Positions 7,715-15,961 of a stretch of DNA of 64,000 bases are shown here, in pieces; position 1 is the stretch's first letter; the number at the start of each line of letters is the position of its first letter. The stretch covers positions 45,292 through 109,291 of the forward strand of contig JBEKIJ010000008.1 of NCBI GenBank assembly GCA_050011815.1, in the 5' to 3' direction. A program made the position numbers and the translations under genes. Origin of the DNA: Chersky-840 sp050011815. Lineage in GTDB: Bacteria; Actinomycetota; Acidimicrobiia; Acidimicrobiales; UBA8190. The notes under the pieces are model-generated. The model saw only the letters and a program-made list of their open reading frames with translations, was not told where the DNA came from and searched no databases.

Positions 7715-9079
7715 ATGGTGAGGACACAGCGCGGCCCGACGGCCCGGCCCCGCGATGGCGGGGACGCGGCCGTCCGCGTGGCGGTTCTCGGCTGCGGAAA
7801 CGTCGGCGGTGCCCTCGTCGCCCTCCTCCTCGAAGACGCCGATGCCATCGCCGCCCGCTCGGGCGTGCACCTCGAGCTCGTCGGGGTCGCCGTGGCGGAC
7901 CCCTCCCGGGCACGGCCCGGGGTGCCGGCCCAGTTGATCACCGGGGACGCCAAGGAGCTCGTCAACGACGAGCGGGTGGACGTGGTGGTCGAGCTGATCG
8001 GTGGAGTCGACCCGGCTCGGGCTCTGGTCGAAGCCGCCCTCGGCGCCGGGAAGTCGGTGGTGACGGGGAACAAGGAGCTGATCGCCGCCCACGGGACGGC
8101 GTTGGCACGAGCAGCGGCGTCGGCCGGGGTCGATCTGCTCTACGAAGCAGCCGTGGCCGGAGCCATCCCCCTCATCCGCCCCTTGCGGGAATCGCTGGCC
8201 GGAGAACGGGTCCATCGCGTCATGGGCATCGTCAACGGGACCACCAACTACATCTTGACGACGATGTCGGAGGAGGGTGTCTCCTACGCCGAGGCCCTGA
8301 CCGAGGCCCAGCGACTCGGGTACGCGGAGCGTGACGCCAGCGCCGATGTCGACGGGCACGACGCGGCATCGAAGGCGGCCATCCTCGCCACCCTGGCCTT
8401 TCGCTGTGATGTGGTCGCCGACGACGTGCCCCGCGAAGGCATCGCCACCGTCGATCCCGTGGACATCTCCTTCGCCGACCGTCTGGGCTACGTCGTGAAG
8501 CTGCTGGCCGTCCTCGAACGGACGGGCGGCTCGGAGCGGTCAGCCGGAGGTGACGTGCCGGAGATCTCCGTGCGCGTCCACCCGGCCATGCTGCCCCGCA
8601 CCCACCCGCTCGCCGCGGTCCGAGGGGCGTTTAACGCCGTGTTCATCGAGGGCGACACCGCCGGCGAGCTCATGCTCTACGGCCAGGGTGCGGGCGGGAG
8701 GCCGACGGCCTCGGCGGTGCTCGGAGACCTCATCGACGCCGCCCATCACCTCCACACCGGGGCGGCGGCCCGTTTCGTGCCCCGCGTGCGTCCCAACTTC
8801 CGGCCCACCGACGACCTTCGCTGTGCCTGGTACCTGAACATCGACGTCGCCGACCGTCCCGGGGTCCTGGCCGCGGTGGCCCAGCTGTTCGGCGACAACG
8901 GCGTTTCGATCCGGTCTATGGAACAGGTGGGCCTCGGTGACGAAGCCCGGTTGATCTTCCTGACGCATGTGGCGCGCGAAGGGGATGTGCAACGTACCCT
9001 GTCGGGCCTGCGAAGCCTCGATGTCGTGGACCATGTCGGCGGCGTCCTGCGCGTGATGGGCGACGAGGAAGGGACCTAG
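7715..9079 (+). CDS. hom: Homoserine dehydrogenase with ACT domain
   Basis: A 454-residue NAD(P)-dependent enzyme that reduces aspartate semialdehyde to homoserine, the branch point to threonine and methionine. The Rossmann motif GCGNVGG is near residues 28-34. The catalytic domain carries GIVNGTTNYIL and LGYAERDASADVDGHDAASK, which holds the catalytic Asp/Lys region. A C-terminal ACT domain (about residues 370-445, starting ADRPGVLAAVAQLF) gives feedback control, in this family usually by threonine. Only 6 bases separate it from thrC, so the two are one operon. Confidence 0.96.
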   Translation: MVRTQRGPTARPRDGGDAAVRVAVLGCGNVGGALVALLLEDADAIAARSGVHLELVGVAVADPSRARPGVPAQLITGDAKELVNDERVDVVVELIGGVDPARALVEAALGAGKSVVTGNKELIAAHGTALARAAASAGVDLLYEAAVAGAIPLIRPLRESLAGERVHRVMGIVNGTTNYILTTMSEEGVSYAEALTEAQRLGYAERDASADVDGHDAASKAAILATLAFRCDVVADDVPREGIATVDPVDISFADRLGYVVKLLAVLERTGGSERSAGGDVPEISVRVHPAMLPRTHPLAAVRGAFNAVFIEGDTAGELMLYGQGAGGRPTASAVLGDLIDAAHHLHTGAAARFVPRVRPNFRPTDDLRCAWYLNIDVADRPGVLAAVAQLFGDNGVSIRSMEQVGLGDEARLIFLTHVAREGDVQRTLSGLRSLDVVDHVGGVLRVMGDEEGT

Positions 9080-9085
9080 CGCGCC

Positions 9086-10123
9086 ATGGGATGGCGAGGA
9101 GTCATCGAGACGTACCGGGACCTGCTCCCGGTGACGAGCGACACGCCGGTGGTCACGCTCCTCGAGGGAGGGACGCCGTTGCTCGAAGCCCCGCGCCTGT
9201 CCGCCCGAGTCGGGGCCCGGGTCTGGTTGAAGCTCGAAGGACAGAACCCCACGGGCTCGTTCAAGGACCGGGGGATGACCATGGCCATCTCCAAGGCCTT
9301 GGAAGAGGGGGCCAAGGCTGTCGTGTGCGCGTCGACGGGCAACACCTCTGCATCGGCAGCCGCCTACGCGGCGCGGGCCGGCATGACCTGCGGGGTGCTG
9401 ATCCCCGAGGGATACATCGCCCTGGGCAAGCTGGCCCAGGCCCTCGTGCACGGGGCGAAGGTCATCCAGGTGCGCGGGAACTTCGACGAGCTGCTCACCA
9501 TGGTGCGTCGCCTGGGTGAGAAGGCTCCCGTGACCGTCGTCAACTCGGTGAACCCCTACCGCATCGAGGGTCAGAAGACCGGAGCCTTCGAAATTGTGGA
9601 CGAGTTGGGGGATGCCCCCGACGTCCATTGCATCCCCGTCGGCAACGCCGGGAACATCACGGCCTACTGGCGCGGCTACCTCGAATACCGTGACGCGGGC
9701 CACTGCACAAAACTCCCGCGCTTGTTCGGCTTCCAGGCCGCCGGATCCGCCCCCATCGTCGAGGGCCACCCCATCGAACATCCCGAGACGGTGGCGACGG
9801 CCATCCGTATCGGGAACCCGGCGTCCTGGTACGGGGCCACCGCGGCGGCGAGTGAGTCGGGAGGTGCCATCGAAGCGGTCACCGACGACGAGATCCTCGC
9901 CGCCTACCGTTTCCTGGCGTCCGAAGAGTCGGTCTTCTGCGAGGCCGCCTCGGCGGCGTCGGTGGCCGGACTGATCAAGGTGGGGGCACCGCCGGGTTCC
10001 AACGTTGTGTGCGTGTTGACGGGCCACGGACTGAAGGACCCCGACCTGGCGATCAGCCAGATCTCGGTGCCCACCGCCGTCGAGCTCGACTACGGCGCCG
10101 TCATCGGCGCGCTGGGGCTCTAG
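9086..10123 (+). CDS. thrC: Threonine synthase
   Basis: A PLP enzyme of fold type II that converts O-phosphohomoserine to threonine. The Schiff-base lysine is Lys60 in GSFKDRG, and the phosphate-binding glycine loop is VGNAGNI near residues 190-196. At 345 residues it is the short form usual in actinobacteria. It follows hom by 6 bases. Its substrate comes from homoserine kinase (ThrB), whose gene usually follows but is absent here: 364 noncoding bases lead to rho instead. Confidence 0.96.
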   Translation: MGWRGVIETYRDLLPVTSDTPVVTLLEGGTPLLEAPRLSARVGARVWLKLEGQNPTGSFKDRGMTMAISKALEEGAKAVVCASTGNTSASAAAYAARAGMTCGVLIPEGYIALGKLAQALVHGAKVIQVRGNFDELLTMVRRLGEKAPVTVVNSVNPYRIEGQKTGAFEIVDELGDAPDVHCIPVGNAGNITAYWRGYLEYRDAGHCTKLPRLFGFQAAGSAPIVEGHPIEHPETVATAIRIGNPASWYGATAAASESGGAIEAVTDDEILAAYRFLASEESVFCEAASAASVAGLIKVGAPPGSNVVCVLTGHGLKDPDLAISQISVPTAVELDYGAVIGALGL

Positions 10124-10487
10124 CAGGCCCGGTCCGAGGGTGGCGTGCCCCGAGGAGGGCGCGCCGCACCGGGCCGGCCGCGAGGACCTGTGGTCCGCGC
10201 CACGTTTTCGGTGCCCGACGGGAACAACGCCGACGGCTGCGGGGTTGTTGCCTACGAGCCCCGGTGTCCGGTACCATATGGGCACCGCCGCTCCCCAGTA
10301 TCCTCTGGGCGTCGCGGGCGACAGGCTTTCGAAGCCGGGGTCGCCAGGCGGTGCTCCGACGGTGACTTGTTGGAGAGGCGGGGGCTTGACGTGAAATCGC
10401 GCCAGGCGCCTTTATCCTCTGTTCCGTGTCCCTTGGCGTCCAGGCTCACCGAGCCGAGAACGGGGACGCAACCTAGCGAGGTGACTG
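10124..10487 (+). other. Noncoding gap between thrC and rho (probable rho leader)
   Basis: No protein-coding gene is recognised in these 364 bases, where thrB usually lies. The stretch holds an AACAAC...GTTGTT hairpin (10223-10249), a candidate promoter, a nested hairpin around GGCTTTCGAAGCC (10327-10339), and a TTGACG at 10386 with a weak TATCCT 21 bases downstream. A long structured leader ahead of rho is common because Rho often limits its own expression by termination in the leader; that role here is inferred. Confidence 0.5.
10248..10277 (+). promoter_or_regulatory. Candidate rho promoter
   Basis: TTGCCT (10248-10253) and TACCAT (10272-10277) are 18 bases apart. Transcription would start near 10284 and give a leader of about 200 bases before rho. 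The match is moderate and untested. Confidence 0.35.
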
Positions 10488-12305
10488 ATGACTGCAGAGC
10501 AACAGCTCGAGCGGTCCGTACTCGAACGAAAAGAACGCGAAGAGCTTCGGGCGATCGCCCAGGCGATGTCGCTCGACACCAATTCGCGCAGCAAAAAGGC
10601 CGACATCATCGACCAGATCCTGCGCGCCGCGGGGGTCGAGGTGTCGTCGGGTTCCGCCGGGAGCGCCAACGGGAGCTCCGCCGCGCCCGCCCGGGCCCGT
10701 GGTGCGAGCCGAAGCGCGGCGGCCGACGGTGAGCCCGAGGGCATCGAGCTCGACGGCGATGCCAGCAATGGGACCGGGCCCGGACACGAAGGTGCCAACG
10801 GCAGCGCCAGGTCCTCGGCTGCGTCTGTCTCCTCGGCCTCCTCGGGTGGATCCCAGGATGAGGACCCGCCCGGGACAGAGGCGTCGGACCCCGCCTCGGA
10901 GCGGTCCACCGGTGAGTCCGCGGGTGATCAATCCTCGGCGGAACGCGACGGGGCCGGCCCGGCGGTGGATCGTGTGTCCAACGCGCCACGCCAGGGTGGA
11001 GGCCAGAACCAGAACCGTCAGCCCATGCAGCAGGGTGGCAATGCCAATGAGCCCGGCAATCGCCGGGGACGACGCCGGCGCGGCCGCGAGCGCACGCCCG
11101 GCGGTGGCGGTGGCGGTGGCGGTGGTGAGCGCGAGCTTCAGGGAGGCGGGCAAGAAGCCCAGTACTCCGGCGAGCTCATCCCCGTGAGCGGCCTGCTCGA
11201 CCTGCGCGACGAAGGGTATGGGTTCCTGCGGGCCGAGGGATACCTGCCGAGTTCGAAAGACGTCTACATCTCCATCAGCCAGGCCCGCCGCTTCGCCATG
11301 CGCCGCGGTGACTTCGTCGAAGGTGCGTGCCGCCCCGCGGCGTCGAACGAGAAGTTCCCGGCGCTCATCCGCATCGACTCCGTGAGCGGACTTGCGCCCG
11401 ATGAAGCCCGGAACCGCCCTCGGTTCGAGGACCTCACGCCGCTGTTCCCCGACGAGCGGCTTCGGCTCGAGACGACCGGGTCGGCGGAATTGACCACCAG
11501 GATCATCGATCTGCTCTCGCCCATCGGCAAGGGTCAGCGCGGGATGATCGTGTCGCCCCCCAAGGCCGGCAAGACGACGATCCTGAAGCAGATCGCCCAC
11601 TCGATCGAGGCCAACAACCCCGAGGTGCACCTGATCGTCCTCCTCGTCGACGAGCGACCCGAAGAGGTCACCGACATGCGCCGCTCGGTCAAAGGCGAGG
11701 TGGTGGCCTCCACGTTCGACCGGCCCTCTGACGAGCACACCGCCATCGCCGAGCTCACGATCGATCGGGCCAAGCGACTCGTCGAGCTGGGGAGGGACGT
11801 GGTCATCGTGCTCGATGGCATCACGCGCCTCGCTCGGGCCTACAACCTGGCCGCACCGGCCACGGGCCGGATCATGTCCGGTGGGGTCGACTCCGGCGCC
11901 CTGTACCCCCCGAAGAGGTTCTTCGGTGCGGCTCGGAACATCGAGGAAGGCGGTTCCCTCACCATCCTCGCCACCGCCCTGGTGGAGACGGGCTCGAAGA
12001 TGGACGAGGTGATCTTCGAAGAGTTCAAGGGGACCGGCAACATGGAGATCCGCCTGGACCGGCGCCTGGCCGAGCGACGCCTCTACCCGTCGATCGACGT
12101 CAATGCCAGCTCCACCCGCCACGAGGAGCTCCTGTTCGATCGGGGGCAGCTCCAGCAGGTCTGGAAGCTGCGCCGGGTGCTCAACGCCCTGGCTGCGGAC
12201 GGGAGCGCGGCGGCTGGGCTCGAGCTGCTCATGGACAAGATCCGGAGCACCAAGAGCAACGACGAGTTCCTGGCCGAGATCGCCAAGGGCCCCACGCCGG
12301 CCTGA
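10488..12305 (+). CDS. rho: Transcription termination factor Rho
   Basis: A hexameric RNA-dependent ATPase that ends transcription. Residues 1-47 form the Rho N-terminal helical domain. Residues 50-215 are a low-complexity insertion rich in Ser, Gly, Ala, Glu, Asn and Arg, including GRRRRGRERTPGG and a run of eight Gly; such insertions are typical of actinobacterial Rho. The RNA-binding OB fold follows (YGFLRAEGYLPS). The P-loop is KAGKTT (359-364), Walker B lies in VVIVLDGITRLAR, and SGGVDSGALYPPK is the Q/R-loop region. At 605 residues it is long because of the insertion. The ATG follows GCGAGGTG. It is followed by rpmE and prfA in the usual order. Confidence 0.97.
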   Translation: MTAEQQLERSVLERKEREELRAIAQAMSLDTNSRSKKADIIDQILRAAGVEVSSGSAGSANGSSAAPARARGASRSAAADGEPEGIELDGDASNGTGPGHEGANGSARSSAASVSSASSGGSQDEDPPGTEASDPASERSTGESAGDQSSAERDGAGPAVDRVSNAPRQGGGQNQNRQPMQQGGNANEPGNRRGRRRRGRERTPGGGGGGGGGERELQGGGQEAQYSGELIPVSGLLDLRDEGYGFLRAEGYLPSSKDVYISISQARRFAMRRGDFVEGACRPAASNEKFPALIRIDSVSGLAPDEARNRPRFEDLTPLFPDERLRLETTGSAELTTRIIDLLSPIGKGQRGMIVSPPKAGKTTILKQIAHSIEANNPEVHLIVLLVDERPEEVTDMRRSVKGEVVASTFDRPSDEHTAIAELTIDRAKRLVELGRDVVIVLDGITRLARAYNLAAPATGRIMSGGVDSGALYPPKRFFGAARNIEEGGSLTILATALVETGSKMDEVIFEEFKGTGNMEIRLDRRLAERRLYPSIDVNASSTRHEELLFDRGQLQQVWKLRRVLNALAADGSAAAGLELLMDKIRSTKSNDEFLAEIAKGPTPA

Positions 12306-12368
12306 GCCCCCGTGCCGAGGTGACGGGGCCCGAGGCCCCGACCCGACCCGACCCGGCGGCCAGACCCC

Positions 12369-12374
12369 TAGAAT
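12369..12374 (+). promoter_or_regulatory. TANNNT box before rpmE
   Basis: TAGAAT lies 9 bases before the rpmE ATG. A GGAGGA Shine-Dalgarno sequence fills the gap, so it could be a -10 box for a near-leaderless rpmE transcript or simply chance. Confidence 0.25.
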
Positions 12375-12383
12375 GGAGGAATC

Positions 12384-12611
12384 ATGAAGGCCGACATTCA
12401 CCCCTCCTACGTGGACGCCTCGGTGCGCTGCTCCTGCGGCAACACCTTCGCGACCCGATCGACAAAGGCAGAGCTCCACGTCGAGCTGTGCAACGAGTGC
12501 CACCCGTTCTTCACGGGCAAGCAGAAGCTGGTCGACTCCGGTGGTCGGGTCGAGCGCTTCCAGCGCCGCTACGGCCAACGGGGCTCGCGGTCCAAGGCCA
12601 AGCGCGCCTGA
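12384..12611 (+). CDS. rpmE: Ribosomal protein L31 (zinc-binding form)
   Basis: A 75-residue protein of the 50S subunit that bridges to the 30S. It has the full zinc ribbon: C16 and C18 in CSCG, C36 and C39 in CNECH. It is thus the zinc-containing (C+) paralogue, not the zinc-free form made under zinc starvation. CHPFFTGKQKLVDSGGRVERF is a standard L31 block. A clear GGAGGA precedes the ATG. The rho-rpmE-prfA order is conserved in actinobacteria. Confidence 0.97.
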   Translation: MKADIHPSYVDASVRCSCGNTFATRSTKAELHVELCNECHPFFTGKQKLVDSGGRVERFQRRYGQRGSRSKAKRA

Positions 12612-12619
12612 CTCAGCCC

Positions 12620-12665
12620 GACGAGCTCCTGACCGACTGAGCTCGTCACGCCGCCGTAGGCGGCG
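12620..12665 (+). terminator. Two consecutive stem-loops after rpmE
   Basis: GACGAGCTC (12620-12628) pairs with GAGCTCGTC (12639-12647). Directly after it, CGCCGCC (12649-12655) pairs with GGCGGCG (12659-12665) around GTA. No U-tract follows, so they may be a weak intrinsic terminator or mRNA-end stabilisers separating rpmE from prfA, which has its own -10 box. Confidence 0.5.
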
Positions 12666-12686
12666 GAGGGGTCTGTAACGCGTCGG

Positions 12687-12692
12687 TACCCT
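12687..12692 (+). promoter_or_regulatory. TANNNT -10 box for prfA
   Basis: TACCCT ends 6 bases before the prfA ATG at 12699; it suggests a leaderless prfA-prmC-tsaC transcript starting just after the twin hairpins. Confidence 0.45.
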
Positions 12693-12698
12693 GGTGCC

Positions 12699-13751
12699 AT
12701 GGACCCCGAACGGCTCGCGGCGTGGGAGCAGGAGTACCAAGAGGTGCTCGATGCCCTGAGCGACCCCGCCGTCGTCGCGGACCGGGCCCGACTGCGCGAC
12801 ACCTCACGCCGCCACAAGGACCTCGAGGCGCTCCTGACCGTGGCCCGGCGGCTCAGCCAGGCGCAAGAGAACATGGCCACCGCTCGTCAGATGCTGACCG
12901 AGGCGTCGGGCGAGGATCGCGACGTGGTCAACGCCGAAATCGAGCGGGCTGCATCTGAGACCGCGGAGCTCGAGGAACAGCTGAGCCTGATGCTGCTCCC
13001 GAAGGATCCCAACATCGGCCGCAACGTCATCGTCGAGATCCGCGGTGCCGAAGGTGGTGAAGAGGCGAACCTGTTCGCCAAAGACCTGTTCGAGATGTAC
13101 CGGCGCTACGCAGAGCAACACGGGTGGCGCCTCGAGGTCCTGTCCTCGGACCCGTCGGACCGTGACGGTCTCAACGAAGTGACCTTCATCGTGAAGGGCC
13201 CCGACGCCTGGTCGCGCCTGAAGCACGAGGGGGGCACGCACCGGGTCCAACGGGTACCGGTGACCGAGTCCCAGGGTCGGATCCACACCTCGGCCGCCAC
13301 GGTCATGGTGCTTCCCGAGGCGGACGAGGTCGAGGTGTCCATCGACCAGGCTGACCTGCGGGTCGACGTGTTCCGGTCGACGGGCCCTGGGGGCCAGTCG
13401 GTGAACACGACGGACTCGGCGGTGCGCATCACCCACCTCCCCACCGGCATCGTCGTCTCCATGCAGGACGAGAAGAGCCAGATCCAGAACCGCGCCCGCG
13501 CCCTGCAGGTGCTGCGGGCCCGGTTGCTCAAGCTCGAACAGGACCGCGTCGCCGCCGAACAGTCAGAGCAACGTCGCAGCCAGGTCGGGGGAGGGAGCCG
13601 GTCCGAGAAGATCCGGACCTACAACTTCAAGGAGAACCGCGTGACCGACCATCGCGTCAAGCTCACCCTCCACAAGCTCGACCGTGTCCTCGAAGGAGAT
13701 CTCGACGAGATCGTGGACGCCCTGATCGCCGACGAGCGTCGACGGGCGTGA
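12699..13751 (+). CDS. prfA: Peptide chain release factor 1
   Basis: It ends translation at UAA and UAG. The 350-residue protein has the RF1 stop-codon-reading tripeptide of the PxT type, here PVT (187-189; E. coli has PAT) within RVQRVPVTESQGRIHTSA. The catalytic GGQ is at 231-233 in GPGGQSVNTTDSA; its Gln is the target of the methyltransferase encoded next door. SRSEKIRTYNFKENRVTDHR is the C-terminal signature. It overlaps prmC as GTGA, so RF1 and its modifying enzyme are translationally coupled. Confidence 0.96.
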   Translation: MDPERLAAWEQEYQEVLDALSDPAVVADRARLRDTSRRHKDLEALLTVARRLSQAQENMATARQMLTEASGEDRDVVNAEIERAASETAELEEQLSLMLLPKDPNIGRNVIVEIRGAEGGEEANLFAKDLFEMYRRYAEQHGWRLEVLSSDPSDRDGLNEVTFIVKGPDAWSRLKHEGGTHRVQRVPVTESQGRIHTSAATVMVLPEADEVEVSIDQADLRVDVFRSTGPGGQSVNTTDSAVRITHLPTGIVVSMQDEKSQIQNRARALQVLRARLLKLEQDRVAAEQSEQRRSQVGGGSRSEKIRTYNFKENRVTDHRVKLTLHKLDRVLEGDLDEIVDALIADERRRA

Positions 13752-14665
13752 CGCGGGCCGGTCCTGGAGTGGCGTCCCAGAGTGTGCGCGACCTTCTGGG
13801 CGCGACCTGCGCCGCCCTGGGGTCCGCGCAGGAGTCGCGATGGATGGTGGCGCATGTCGCGGGACTGCGCGCCGGAGACCTGGTGGCGAGATCCGACGTC
13901 GTGGTGGCGCCGGAGGTGTCGGATGCCGTCGCGGACATGGTGCAACGGCGCCTGTCGGGGGAGCCCCTGCAGTACGTGCTCGGCACCTGGGATTTTCGGG
14001 GCGTGGAAGTGCGCGTCGACCCGCGTGTCCTCATCCCGCGCCCCGAGACCGAGCAGGTGGTGGGGGTGGCGCTCGAGGAGCTGTTGTCCCCGGCCACGGG
14101 CCTGGCGCCGGGCGCCCCGCTGGTGGCCGCCGATCTCGGGACCGGGTCGGGCGCGATCGCGCTGGCCCTCGCTTCGGAGCTCGACCCGTCTCGGCTCTTC
14201 GAGGTGTGGGCGACCGACATCTCGGTGGGCGCTCTCGAGCTGTGCACCGAGAATCTCGCCGCGCTGGCGCGGCACGACCCGTTGGCGGCCGCCCGGGTCC
14301 GGGTGGCCCGGGGCTCGTGGTTCGAGGCCCTTCCCGCCGAGGTGGCCGGAGCGCTCCATCTGGTCGTGTCCAACCCGCCCTACGTCTCGGCGGCGGAATG
14401 GGAGGTGCTCGAGGCCGGGGTCCGCGACTACGAGCCGGTCGGGGCGCTCGTCCCCGGCCCCACCGGCCTCGAGGCCATCGAAGTGCTCTTGGAAGAGACG
14501 CCCCGCTGGCTCGCCCCCGGGGGGAGCCTCGTGGTGGAACTGGCCCCGGCCCAGGCCGAGGCGGTGCGCAGGCGAGCCACCGACCTCGGCTTCGACCGGG
14601 TCGAGGTCCGTGACGACCTGGCCGGTCGACCGCGCATGCTCGTGGCCCGGTCCTCGCCCCGGTGA
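13748..14665 (+). CDS. prmC: Release factor glutamine N5-methyltransferase
   Basis: An SAM-dependent class I methyltransferase that methylates the Gln of the GGQ motif in release factors. The SAM-binding glycine loop is ADLGTGSGAIALALA near residues 128-142, and the catalytic NPPY is at 209-212. The N-terminal helical domain (RMSGEPLQY-like: RLSGEPLQYVLG) recognises the release factor. The GTG start at 13748 overlaps the prfA stop. The length of 305 is slightly above the usual 280-290. Confidence 0.93.
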   Translation: MTRAGPGVASQSVRDLLGATCAALGSAQESRWMVAHVAGLRAGDLVARSDVVVAPEVSDAVADMVQRRLSGEPLQYVLGTWDFRGVEVRVDPRVLIPRPETEQVVGVALEELLSPATGLAPGAPLVAADLGTGSGAIALALASELDPSRLFEVWATDISVGALELCTENLAALARHDPLAAARVRVARGSWFEALPAEVAGALHLVVSNPPYVSAAEWEVLEAGVRDYEPVGALVPGPTGLEAIEVLLEETPRWLAPGGSLVVELAPAQAEAVRRRATDLGFDRVEVRDDLAGRPRMLVARSSPR

Positions 14666-14669
14666 CGCA

Positions 14670-15341
14670 GTGACGCCCCGAGCCGCCGATGCCTCTGGGG
14701 GTGCCGGGGGCGACCCCGAGGGCCGGGACCCGACCGACCCGGGATCGGGAGGGTTCGAGGATGCGGTGGCCGCCCTGCGCGCCGGGGCCGTCGTGGCCAT
14801 CCCCACCGACACCGTCTACGGGCTGGCCGTCGATCCCACTCGCCCGGGAGCCACCGACGCGTTGTTCGCACTCAAAGCCCGGCCCGCGTCGCTCGACCTG
14901 CCGGTCCTGGTGGGATCGGTCGACCAGGCCGACGCCCTGGCCGGGCCGGGAGGCCTCTCACCGACGGCCCGACGCCTGGCGCAGGCGTTCTGGCCGGGGG
15001 CTCTCACCGTGGTGGTGCCCCGTCGGCGTGGTCTCGACTGGGCTCTCGGCGCCGGTGTCGGGACCATCGGACTGCGGCTTCCCGATCACCGCGTGGCTCG
15101 AGCCCTTTGCAACGGCGTCGGTGCCCTGGCCACCACGAGTGCCAACCTCCACGGTGAGGCGCCGTGCACCGATGCCGCCTCGGTGGCGCGCGTCTTCGGC
15201 TCGCGGGTGGTGGTGGTCGACGGCGGTCGCTGTGCCGGGGCGACGTCGACGGTGGTCTCGGTGCTCGACGACACCCCGCGGTGCCTACGAGAGGGTGCGG
15301 TGCCCTGGGCCGACGTGGCGGCTGTGCTCGGGGTCGGTTGA
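14670..15341 (+). CDS. tsaC: L-threonylcarbamoyladenylate synthase (TsaC/Sua5/YwlC)
   Basis: It makes threonylcarbamoyl-AMP from threonine, bicarbonate and ATP for the t6A37 modification of ANN-decoding tRNAs. The 223-residue protein has the YrdC fold: IPTDTVYGLAVDP, FALKARP, FWPGALTVVV, and the substrate-site TTSANLHGEAP. It is the short form without a Sua5 C-terminal domain. The GTG at 14670 is the first start after prmC and puts 4 bases between them. The first 25 residues are Gly/Asp/Pro-rich and not conserved. It is the last gene of the prfA operon. Confidence 0.92.
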   Translation: MTPRAADASGGAGGDPEGRDPTDPGSGGFEDAVAALRAGAVVAIPTDTVYGLAVDPTRPGATDALFALKARPASLDLPVLVGSVDQADALAGPGGLSPTARRLAQAFWPGALTVVVPRRRGLDWALGAGVGTIGLRLPDHRVARALCNGVGALATTSANLHGEAPCTDAASVARVFGSRVVVVDGGRCAGATSTVVSVLDDTPRCLREGAVPWADVAAVLGVG

Positions 15342-15464
15342 GCGGCGTCGACCACACGACAGAGCGGGTCCGGGATCCCTCGGGTGTGGCAGGCTCACAC
15401 CTGGCAATCGGGCCGTGGCGGATGTGGGCCCGAACGAGATGTGGGACGAATGAAAGGGGCAACG

Positions 15465-15875
15465 ATGTCAGCGGATCACGAGGCGACGGTGCGGGCCTTC
15501 TTCGGTGCCTGGGTCGAGCGCGATCCCGGGCGGCTCACCGCTTTCTTCGCCCCCGACGGCACCTGGAGTGAGGCGAACCGCGACGCGGCCAAGGGCCCCG
15601 ACGAACTCCGCCCCGTCTTCGAGCTTCAGACCGGTTTCGCCTCGGACTTCTCCTTCGAGTTCAAGAGGTTGGAAGTGGTGGGCGACACGGTCTTCACCGA
15701 GCGTGTCGACCGGTTCGTGATCAATGACACCCCGATGGCGGTGCCCGTCGCGGGGATCTTCGACTTCGACGGCGACGGGCTGATCGCGTCGTGGCGGGAC
15801 TACTACGACTGGTCACTTCTGGAGGCTCAGCTCCTGGCGGCCGGCGTCGACCTCAGCGGCGTCGACGACATCTGA
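15465..15875 (+). CDS. Limonene-1,2-epoxide hydrolase-family protein
   Basis: A 136-residue NTF2-fold protein. The block ERVDRFVINDTPMAVPVAGIFDF and the later ASWRDYYDW match the limonene-epoxide-hydrolase family, in which an Asp-Arg-Asp triad activates water to open an epoxide; Asp and Arg of VDRF and Asp of WRDY are candidates for it. The start at 15465 follows AAAGGGGC; an in-frame ATG 81 bases upstream adds residues with no similarity. It sits between tsaC and glyA, where the usual actinobacterial order has neither this gene nor the convergent thiolase. The natural substrate is unknown. Confidence 0.8.
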   Translation: MSADHEATVRAFFGAWVERDPGRLTAFFAPDGTWSEANRDAAKGPDELRPVFELQTGFASDFSFEFKRLEVVGDTVFTERVDRFVINDTPMAVPVAGIFDFDGDGLIASWRDYYDWSLLEAQLLAAGVDLSGVDDI

Positions 15876-15961
15876 CGATCCGTCGTCATCGGCCCCAGGC
15901 ACCACGCCTCGGGCCCGACTGACGGCATGACGTCGAATTCGCCGCCGGGCCCGTCGCCGGG

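Noticed and set aside
10124..10487. A thrB relic between thrC and rho
   Set aside because: I read all frames for the GHMP-kinase pattern (SSANLGPGFD, PxGxGLGSS). A short VRATFSVPDGNN stretch was the closest and is not convincing.
8540..12740. Long minus-strand open frames opposite hom-thrC and rho
   Set aside because: They are shadows of the GC-rich codon pattern of the plus-strand genes; their translations are low-complexity and rich in His, Gly, Arg and Asp, with no family motif.
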